Assembly (NCBI GenBank): GCA_949358305.1
Contig: OX442318.1
Location: 11,888,517-11,952,516 of the forward strand
Reading direction: 5' to 3'
Origin: Strigamia acuminata
Lineage: Eukaryota > Arthropoda > Chilopoda > Geophilomorpha > Linotaeniidae
DNA length: 64,000 nt
The position numbers and the translations under genes were made by a program. The first letter of the stretch is position 1, and every line of letters starts with the position of its first letter. Positions 17,702-27,400 of the stretch are shown here, piece after piece. The notes under the pieces were generated by a model. The model was not told the origin of the DNA and ran no database searches. It was given only the letters and a program-made list of their open reading frames with translations.

Positions 17702-20700
17702 TCAAAAATCCAACTTTGCGATCTGTGACGTCGAGACGGGCAACAAATCCAAATTGATGTCGCCGACGTTGGCCAGATACGCGAATTCTTCCAACATATC
17801 GATGTCTGGTGTTGAAAATTAAAAAGAAAAATGATAAAAAAAAAGTGTAAAATAAAATTATTAACGTGAACTAATTACGGATGATGTAGTTGAAGAATAA
17901 ATTATAGCTGAAGGAGCCTTGAGCTTTGATCTTGTCGATGAGTTGAAGGAAAACTGATTCGGTGGCCGGCCATTCGTATTGGAGGAGAACTAGCAAATGG
18001 CCCAACGGGAGGTCGTCGGCGGGACCGCCGGAATCGAGGGTGATGTCCTTCAGCCAATTGAACATGAGGCGCACGCAGAATTGGAGCACTTCGTGGCGGT
18101 CGTAGTTGATGAAGTAGAGTTGTCGTTCGTTGTCGCTGTTTAAGGTGATGGTGTTTGATGCGAGGGTGGATGAGGTGAATTTCTTCGGGAGGCTGCTCAC
18201 TACGTTCAGTATTCGCTCGCAAGCAGTCTGTGAAAATCATTAGAATGTGGATTTGGTTCAAATTTAGGTGTATTTTTGAAAGTTTGTCAACTTTTGCTGA
18301 AATTCTTGGAAAATTTGTCAAATTTTGCTCAAATTTATCATAAATTTGTTAAATTTTGCTCAAATTTATCATAAATTTGTTAAAATTTGCTCAAATTTAT
18401 CATAAATTTGTAAAATTTTGCTCAAATTTATCATAAATTTGTTAAATTTTGCTCACATTTATCATAAATTTGTTAAATTTAGCTCAAATTAATAATAAAT
18501 TTGTCTTATTTTGCTGACATTTATCATAGATTCGTCTCATTTTGCTGAAATTTATCAAACATTTGTCATAAATTTGTCAAATTTTGCTCAAATTTATCAT
18601 AAATTTCTTAAATTTAGCTCAAATAAATTTGTTAAATTTTGCTCAAATTTATCATAAATTTCTTAAATTTAGCTCAAATAAATTTGTTAAATTTTGCTCA
18701 AATTTATCATAAATTTGTTAAATTTAGGTCAAATTAATAATAAATTTGTCTTATTTGGCTGACATTTTTCATAGATTCGTCTAATTTTGCTGACATTTAT
18801 CATAAATTTGTCTAATTTTGCTGAAATTTATCAAACATTTGTCATAAATTTGTCAAATTTTCTTGCAACTATCAAAAACATAAAGAAACCAAACAAAAAT
18901 TGTCAAATTTGATTGAGAGGTATCAGTCTGAACAAACTTACAGAATTCATACCCATAGCCGAGTAACAACTAGCCAGACGAATGTTTATTTTGTTCTGAT
19001 GAGTAACTGTTGCATTCACGTAGCTTTCCATCTGCTGCAATTTGACAACAGCTTCTTGGTAATTTGCTTTGAATATGAGCCGATCCAGTTGGAAATTTTG
19101 GAACCAATTCCAACCATCCATCTGAAGCTGCTGCTGGAATTGTTTAAACTCTTTCAAAAAATAAACAAAACAAACATTAATCAACCAATCGAATCTTTTT
19201 TCGCAAACTAGAAACCTTTTTCCAAAGCGTCGCCACTGTGCAGCAAATCCCAGCACCGGGTTGCAATCAAGAAATTGTACGTGATTTCTGTCGATGCATT
19301 TTGCACGACTTTGCTCACGTGGAACGATGGAATTTCATTCTGTAAAATTAAAAATTTGTAATCTTTTATTCAGAAAACGTTTTAAATTGTAAGTGATTAT
19401 ACCTCAGATTCGTGTTTCCGTTTCTTCAATTTAGGCCTAAAATAATTTAGAAAATCATTAAAAACGCTCAAAAAATTAAGAAAACAACTCTTAACTGGTC
19501 CGATTCCGTCATTGATCGAAAACAATCGATTAAAATGAGTGACGGGAGTGGATTATTCCCGGATTGCACTAAAATAAAAAATAAAAAAATCAAAGTAAAA
19601 GATGCAATTTTAAGTTTTCTTAAAAATTGTTGAATATTATTGAAAATTTGTCAAATTTAGATAAAATTTGCTAAAAAATTGATGAATATTGTTGAAAATT
19701 TGTCAAATTTTGGTGAAATTTGTCAAATTTTGGTGAAATTTGTCAAATTTTGGTGAAATTTGTCAAATTTTGGTGAAATTTGTCAAACTTAGGTGAAATT
19801 TGTCAAATTTAGGTAAAATTTGTCAAATTTAGGTGAAATTTGTCAAATTTTGGTGAAATTTGTCAAATTTTGGTGAAATTTGTCAAATTTTGGTAAAATT
19901 TGTCAAATTTTGGTAAAATTTGTCAAATTTTGGTAAAATTTGTCAAATTTTGGTAAAATTTGTCAAATTTTGGTGAAATTTGTCAAATTTAGGTGAAATT
20001 TGTCAAATTTTGGTGAAATTTATCAAAAATTTGTCAAAACCTTCTTAAAATTTATCAAAAAGCAAACGAAAACTACACGTGAACTGTTCGGGATCCGCCT
20101 TGCTCGTGTATTCGTACAAACATTGCAAGAATAAAATACAAGTGCCGAAGAAAACTTGCTTCCGGTAACAATTATTGTCTTCCAAACCTCCAACCCCTTG
20201 ATAGAACGTTTGTATCCGCTGCCACTGATGTTCTTTGCTTCAAAACAAACAAACAATCAACTTAAACAATTAATCAAACAACATTGAATACCTCGATGAA
20301 ATAAAAAGATCTTTCAAATCCCAATTCAATTTGCCGCCAATGGCATTGAATATGACACCGAGCTGTTCCCACGGATTTTCGATCGACATTTCGCATTCGG
20401 AACCGCCGAGAAGATTTCCCTGACTCAAACTAAAATCAAAAATTTATTTTATTTCTTTAATTCCACTTAAAATAAGTCGGAATTTGAATTACCCGTTTAA
20501 TTTCGGCGATTGCATGATGTAACTGCTGTAGAATTCGATGCATTTATTCAACAATTTGTAAATTAATTTCATATTCAAATCGATCCCCGACGATTTAAAA
20601 ATCAGCGGAAGAATATCATAAACTAAAAAAAATAAATAAAATTAATAAAAATAAATAAAAATTTCAATATTATAATAAAAATCTCTCATTTCAACCTAAT

Positions 20701-21491
20701 AATTTCCTGAAACTATTAACCGGCGACTTCGGATGTCCATGTTTTTCGGCGGAAAGCAACGTGTCCACTAATTTCATCTAAAATAAATAAAAATTAAATT
20801 AAATAAATAAATCAAAATACAAAGTTTTACTCCATGTAAGACGATTTTGTCTGGAAACTTCTTCAATAACAATAACGACAATTTACAATGTTCTTGCGTG
20901 TCTTCACTCCGATCTAACAAAATAAAACGAAACAAATTAAAAAATAAAAATCGAGACACATTTTTGAATATTTTTGAACAACCTGCAGCCGATAGAAGCA
21001 TTTCGTGTTGGACGTCTGGTGGCAACATTGAAAACACGTCTCTGAGAAAAGACGATGAACTGTCGAGTCCTTCGGTCTGCAATGCATCTGTGATGGATTG
21101 CAATTCTTTCCACAGACCGGAATCCAATTGAAAATGAACAAATCTTTTAGAATAAAATAAAAAAATTAAAAAAATTTATCCATTTTTGTTGTTTTGTTGA
21201 ATAATTCTTACAAATCTTCTAAATATCTGGCTGCATCTTTGGCATTTTTCGAGTTTTTTGCATTCGTGTAAACTTCGTACTGAAAAATAATTTTAATTTA
21301 ATTTAATTTAAATTTAATCGATTTTAAAGCGATTTTTGCACCTGAATATCAAAATTCTCTGGAAATAAGGTTTTTGCAGTAAGCAACCAAGCTTTCGCGG
21401 CGTATGGATCAGTTTCCCGACGTTTCCTAGCTTCTAAAATCATATATTCCTCGTCGGAAACGTCAATTTCCATCTTTACTGGTCGAGGCAT
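17702..21491 (-). CDS. INTS10: Integrator complex subunit 10
   Basis: Subunit of the nuclear Integrator complex, which cleaves snRNA and other nascent Pol II transcripts. The start is ATG at 21491 (MPRPVKMEID); the first exon 21342-21491 contains DPYAAKAWLLTAKTLFPENF, the conserved INTS10 N terminus. Later exons: 21212-21279; about 20984-21141 (LRDVFSMLPPDVQHEMLL); about 20830-20915 (LLLLKKFPDKIVLHGVKL); several short exons between 20770 and 19250; about 18942-19155 (QEAVVKLQQ...IRLASCYSAMG); 17879-18227 (DDLPLGHLLVLLQYEWP); and 17702-17805 (IDMLEEFAYLANVGDINLDLLP). Two introns contain private minisatellites. The protein ends soon after the LDLLP segment, so it lacks the conserved C-terminal tail I expect from vertebrate INTS10, unless a further exon was missed. 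Middle exon edges were not all resolved. Confidence 0.88.
18300..18860. repeat. Intronic minisatellite of INTS10, about 31-bp unit
   Basis: Array of GCTCAAATTTATCATAAATT followed by TGTTAAATTTT, with variants using GCTGACATTTATCAT. It lies between the exons ending at 18942 and starting at 18227. Confidence 0.85.
19640..20040. repeat. Intronic minisatellite of INTS10, 20-bp unit
   Basis: About 19 near-perfect copies of AAATTTGTCAAATTTTGGTG, with A/T and G/A variants. It shares the core AATTTGTCAAATTT with parts of the 18.3-kb array, hinting at a common origin or shared slippage-prone seed. Confidence 0.9.
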
Positions 21492-21909
21492 TTTCGGTGT
21501 AGTCGGTGTTGTCACATTTCTCGCCGGCCGCCATTAACCAGTTAAAACCTGTACGACTTTAAACATGTTCAATGCATTAAAACAATTTTATTTTGATTTT
21601 TATACTTATTAAACAACTAATCCATTTTTACCTTTGAATTATTTTAATTCTACTAATTAAAAAAAAAATTATTTAATTAAACTAACAATTTAGAACCTTA
21701 AAAGTCAGACAGACGATAGTGGTTTTTTACCGCCATCTTGTGCTAATATTTACAACTATCAACCAAGATGTTTATAAAACCAGAAATAGAAAATGTATTT
21801 TTAGACTCCTAGCGCAGAATCAATTGAAATATCACTACATCAGACGACTGTATCATCAACCAAACGCCTAATTAGATATAAAAATTACATATAATTAAAT
21901 TTCCACAGC
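21492..21909. promoter_or_regulatory. Shared divergent promoter region of INTS10 and the PCBD-like gene
   Basis: Only 418 bp separate the start codons of two head-to-head housekeeping genes. No TATA box at a convincing distance is seen. CCGCCATCTTG at 21731-21741 resembles a YY1-type element (CCGCCATNTT), and a CCGGCCGCCATTAACC block lies at 21524-21539. These elements are suggested by sequence resemblance only. Confidence 0.5.
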
Positions 21910-22476
21910 ATGCTGACCTTTCGCACCCGGTTTCCGACCGTTGCACTTACACCGCTCGCACTCTGCGCTAGAACCAGATTGGCTTTCGACGCACTTGCTC
22001 GCTTCTCAACCGCAAAAACAACCCAAAAAATGGTTCGTTACAACTAATAATCAATTAAATTCAATTAACAAACATCCTGATTTATTCTAGGCGGCACCCA
22101 GAAGTGGCAAATTAGACGGGGATTACAGAATAACGGAACTTTCCGCTCTGAATAAGACCGGATGGACATTGAAGACTGACAGAGATGCCATTTACAAGGA
22201 GATTGTATTCAAAAATTTCAATCAGGTTTTTATTTCTTATTTTTTGTCATTTAAGTCGTCATCAGTTGTGCTGATATTGTTTATACAATTTTTTAGGCTT
22301 TTGGATTCATGTCACGCGTGGCAATGATGGCTGAGAAAATGGACCACCACCCTGAATGGTTTAATGTTTATAATAAAGTGCAGATAACTCTGAGTTCTCA
22401 CGATGTGAACGGTTTATCCGAGCGGGATATCAAATTGGCTAATTTTATCGATAAGATTCTGCCGAAAAATCCGTGA
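21910..22476 (+). CDS. Pterin-4a-carbinolamine dehydratase (PCBD/DCoH family)
   Basis: Dehydrates 4a-hydroxytetrahydrobiopterin to recycle the cofactor of aromatic amino acid hydroxylases; family members also act as HNF1 dimerisation cofactors. Three exons: 21910-22032, 22091-22225 and 22297-22476, giving 145 residues. The C-terminal 100 residues are a complete domain: [40 protein letters not shown] (catalytic His pair), [16 protein letters not shown]. The first 41 residues ([16 protein letters not shown]...[14 protein letters not shown]) are Arg-rich with a single acidic residue and look like a mitochondrial targeting sequence. A second ATG at the end of exon 1 (22030) could give a cytosolic form beginning M-AAPRSGK. 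The gene is divergent from INTS10. Confidence 0.95.
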
Positions 22477-22964
22477 AATTTAAGTGCTGATTGAAATGAT
22501 TAGACCATAAGGGACCAAAAAATGTAATTTTGTTGCTATTTTGTATTGTGTATTTACATATTTTAATGTTAGTAAAAATATGTGAACTGTTGCATTCAAA
22601 TTCAAGACAATATTTGAGATTTTAATGCAAGCTGTAATACTTACTTGTTAGTAGGATTACGTCTCGCAAATGTATATTTTACGTTACAGTGTAGTACAGT
22701 CGTGGTCGTAAAAATCGTCCTGGTCCAGCTTGAAGCTCACCTACAGAATGAGCGGTTTTGGTTGTATCCACCTGGTCTAAAATTTCGTCGTATTAGTAAG
22801 AATAATAATTGAACAGATATGCAATTTCTTAGAAATCTGCCAAATCAAATAGCAACAGCTTTCAAGAATTGAACGGAATATTTTATTAATTAGATTTGGT
22901 ATTTTTATAGACTGGAAGAATGATTGAACGAATAAAATAATTCTGCTGCTGAGCTTTCTTTCAA
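22477..22964. other. 3' flank of the PCBD-like gene
   Basis: AT-rich sequence with no recognisable gene. It ends where the composite repeat begins (TTTGCTTGTGGTACTTTTAGG). Confidence 0.5.
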
Positions 22965-24434
22965 ACGACTTTGCTTGTGGTACTTTTAGGGGTGGAATCT
23001 AGAAAAAAAAATCAGCTCTGCTCAGCGAATCAATTTCGTAATCAATCAACATTCTTCCAAATGCCTGACATACCGGTAGCCTATCAAATCCCCATCCAGA
23101 CCCTAGAATCTGAAATCATTAAATATTTTATAATTAGACTAATTATTTGTCAGCACTATAACAAATGAACACAGCTGATGTCATGTCAGCCTTTATCAAA
23201 ACTGTTTTATTAATCTATTGATGTATTTTAAATGATACGGTACTTATTTATTTTATTCTTTTAAATAATAATTCAATAATTTAAATTTCCTAAAAATTTA
23301 AAAATTGGTTTCTAGTCAGAGGTTAATGCTATTGAAGGTGACTGTGAATTATGGCACAAATGAATTTGATCAGGATCAGTCATCCATCAGCAATTTATAT
23401 TCCATTTTCCTCGTGTTGGATTTGATAAATAAAATAAGACAATTCACAATAGATACGCCTTTTTAGGATGCACCATTCTCGTCAGAGTGCTGGACCATTC
23501 AGGTAAATGACCTACATTTACATTTAGACTGGATTAAAAAATCTAAACAAGTTTAAGTGACTTTATGGATGTGTTCAAAGTAACGCAAGAACAAGGAGCA
23601 TGTTGGGAGAGAAGTAATACCTTGTTCGCACCAGAAAACTTGGGCTAGCCTGAAATTTAAAATCTAGTTCTGGATGATTTAGCCTACAAAATGATTACCA
23701 CCAAGAATCAAAAATCCACATATTTCGGCTAGCATGCAGCCAATAGACAAATCAACTGACCATATTGCGCACGGAATTGTGGGAAGTGACATTGGCAGTT
23801 ATCTAGTTCTTTGGCAGTTATCTAGTTCTTTGGCAATTATCTAGTTCACACAACTGGATTAGAATTATCTAGTTTAAAAATTTTTAAACTAGCTAATTTT
23901 GGGCTAGATGCGTTTGCACTAAGAACTAGAACTAGATTTAAATGTTAGGCTTGCCCAAACTTTCTGGTCCGAACAACGTATAAGGTGGTTAATTAGTGAT
24001 AGCACCAAGAAGCAAGTATGGAAATAGCAGTATGCAAACATTAAGCAGTTAATCATAACCTGACTCCCGAACTTTTTTGGGTTCAAAATGTTTATCTGCA
24101 TTCAGAATTGTTCAAACGTGGAACATAATTTCACATTTCACAAACAAAAATTTGTTGTTTTTATTTACAGTTTAGTGTCATATGGAAAATTTACAGTGGC
24201 TAGACAATGGTTATATGGCCAAACATTGCCAATTTTTACATGCAGATCAAAATTTCACACATTTCGAGTTCATTTACTGCAAAAACTACATTTTTGTAGC
24301 AAAAATTTACTTTTTACAAAATTTAGATATTCCCCACGCTTTGTTAGAAACCCAGTTTATTGGGGATCCGCGTATTATGAGAGAATTTACTGTACAGTAT
24401 TTATACAGCAAATAAGGTGTACAATTTATTGTCA
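22965..24434 (+). mobile_element. Composite repeat, copy 1 (core in forward orientation)
   Basis: A left arm 22965-23407, core 23408-24409 and right flank AAATAAGGTG...TTGTCA match 35768-37233. The arms lie in the same orientation in the two copies, but the core is inverted in the other one. The core ends abut ATTT (left) and AAAT (right). Nested within the core is a MITE of about 23617-23980. No transposase domain was recognised. Confidence 0.85.
23617..23980. mobile_element. Nested MITE, TTGTTCGCACCAGAAA family
   Basis: About 50-bp inverted ends (TTGTTCGCACCAGAAAACTT... and ...TTTCTGGTCCGAACAA) enclose about 260 bp. The same element is present in the inverted core at 36668-37015, and one end alone at 55080-55165. 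Confidence 0.75.
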
Positions 24435-24468
24435 CAATCTTGTGTACGTTCCACGCAACAAGGATAAA

Positions 24469-27400
24469 CTAATATTGAACTATGTCTAGACAACTATCAA
24501 CAACCCACTGGTGCGCCAGCACAGCTTCTACCGGTAAACGGCGTATGGGTTCTTGATGAAGCACCTGTAAAATTAGAAAAATTAAAATTAAAAAATTAGA
24601 AAGTCAGAAAATTAGAAGATTGTGAACAAGATAGCCTGGGCTGGGACGCACGCTCACGTAAATAAAGGCAAGGGACTCCAGATTGTTGGGTTTGGTGGCC
24701 TTTAATTTGTTGTCTAGGGGTTGGAGATCCCCTGCCTAACCCACATGCTTGGGTACACCACATGGCAACCGACCTATGGGTGACGTGGTCGGCATGCCTT
24801 ACTACTCTGCCGTATTTATTACCTCGGCCCATGCGGCCGTTCATGGAGGCTGTGGGAAATCCAACATCTCGCATTCACAGTGGTGAATAAGGAGGAGTGG
24901 TGGAGCATCAGCACAGAGAACAACTGCCCTCACTGGCTACCATGGACAACTCTTCTCACTTTCTCTTTTCTACTCCCGTACCACTCAGCTCCCACTCTCC
25001 CCTTACTACAGTTCGCGCCCGGTATCTTGATGTAGTGCGTATCCCATTCTGCGCAGACGCTTTTCTAATTCCAGTTGTTATTTAGCAGTATTAAGCCTAA
25101 TATTAGGCTTAATAATGCTAAAATAAAGTAAATAAACAACAATAAACTCATTATTAAAAGTAATTTACAGGTAGTGTCAAAATATTTTATTTATTTACCT
25201 TATTTTTAGCATTATTAGGCCTAATATTAGGCTTTCCTGATAAATTACAACTGGAATTAGAAAATCGTCTGCGCAGAATGGGATGCGCAGTATGAATTTA
25301 GCATAAAGATACCAGGCGCGAACTGTAGGTCAGTCCAGGGGCGGATCTAACTTTTCGGGGGCCCGGGGCTCATGCCCCAATAGCCGGGTGCTAGATCCGC
25401 CACTGGGTCAGTCCACACTCCACTAGGACAGGCTGACCTCGGGGCCATTGAGCAGTGTGTGTCAGTGATGCGGTCGAAGGAAACGCCAGGATTGAGCGTC
25501 AATTTTGACGAAATGATGTTCGAAATTGTGCAGTCGAAAAACGAGAACGAGAGATTAAAAGACGCGGATCTGGAGAGCGGCGACCACGTGCACGTGGGTT
25601 GTCTGACGAAGGAAACTTGTGTGTGGAAAGCGAAAATGGAGGAAATGGCCAGGGAAAAGGTGGAACTGCAAGTGGAGCTGAACGGCTTGAGAAGCCGAGA
25701 AATTTCGGAGATGGAGACAGAGGTCCACGAGGAGCGCGCAAGACGAGTCAAATCGCTAGAAACGGAGTTGAGCGAAGCTGCGGCGTGGAAATGCAAGTGC
25801 GACGCGTTGAATGCGAGAAGAACGCTTCGAACAAAAAATACATGAATCAAATAAACCCGCTGGAGAAGACGAAATTGGATTTGTAGTTGAAAGTTTGCGA
25901 ACTGGAGTCCGGGCAGCGTTGGATGCAGAAATCGGAATGCGAGATTAAAAACGAGCTGTTGAAGCTCGAGCAGGAGAAATGTATTTTCCCCCACTCCGAC
26001 TACTCGGGCGCGAATGTTTTGGCGCAGAAAATGGCCGCCGCCGAGAACAGTGTGACGGTGGTGAAATTTCGGCTGCTGGAGGAAGAGGAGAGGAAGGGAG
26101 ATGGAGAGAAGATGGAGTTTGAGGAGATGTTGGTACCGACTCGACCGGCGCGAGAAGTGAGACCAGCCCCGAGCCGAGCAAGATCAACACGAAAGGCGGA
26201 ACCACCTGGGTGTCAGTGATGCTGGGAACCCTTGGGTCAAAATTACTGTTTCGAGTTTAACTAACCTGGGTAATAAAATCATGTGCTCCTAACGTTACAT
26301 AAAGTGGATAAGAAATGTCCACTTTTTGCCAAGGGCAATGATTAATTTGGCTAAACGGTGCTACGCCCACTAAAAATTCGTGGCATAATACGCCAAGACT
26401 CCAGACATCATTTTTTTTGTCGAGAGCATTAATATCAATTGTTTCCGGCGGAAATCTGAAAGATGGCTCGTGAATAGACGAACCAAAACCAGTTAGTTTT
26501 AACTGGCCGTCGGGGCCGTCATCACTAAGCCTTATATTCTTCGCCTGAATGTCGCCATGAATTTGATTCCTCGAATGACAATAATCCAATGCACTCGCCA
26601 ATTGGGCCATATACTAAAAATAAATAAATAAAAAAAATAAATAATTTTTTTTAATAACAATAAAATACAAAAATTATTACCTTAGCTGTACGTTTGTCAG
26701 TATTGTCACTAAATCGAGTCTCACGGGTTAAGACTTGTTTCAAATTCATTGAGCTTGCATGTTCAAAAATAATATGTAAATCTTCAATAAAATCGCGAAA
26801 ATGTCCCGCCAGATGAAGGATATGTGGATGGCTGAAAAAAAAAATATTATATTACTAATATAATATAATACGGAGTATAATCTATAAACCTCAAAATAGC
26901 ATGTATGTCCATCTGTCTCGTTAATTGGTGCGTGTGCTGTTCTTTCAGCGTATGTGGCAAATACGATTTCATGATGTATTTAGTTTGTGTCGTATTTTTT
27001 ATTACAACATAAACCGGTCCAAAAGTGCCTTGTTCTAACTGTTTTTCAAGAGTGAAATCAGCCATGCTCCAATTTTCATTCCTGCAAAAAAAATATTTTT
27101 TTTAAATTAATAAAATAAAAATAATTAATCATTTCTCACTCTTGTTCATCATTATTTGGCATATCATCATTATTATTTGGCGCATCATCATCATTATTTG
27201 GCATATCATCATCTGTATCCTCTACGAGGTCAATCAATGGGTGTATAATTGGTGGCACATCTATTACCACAATCTAGTTTGAAATGGAAATATTGTTGAA
27301 GGTTGTGAGAAAAAAGTGTGTTTAGAAAAATCTAGGGTGTCTGAGAATTAAATGTTTGTCTGAAAATTGATTGTTTTTCTATTTTCAGAAGATTGGTTCA

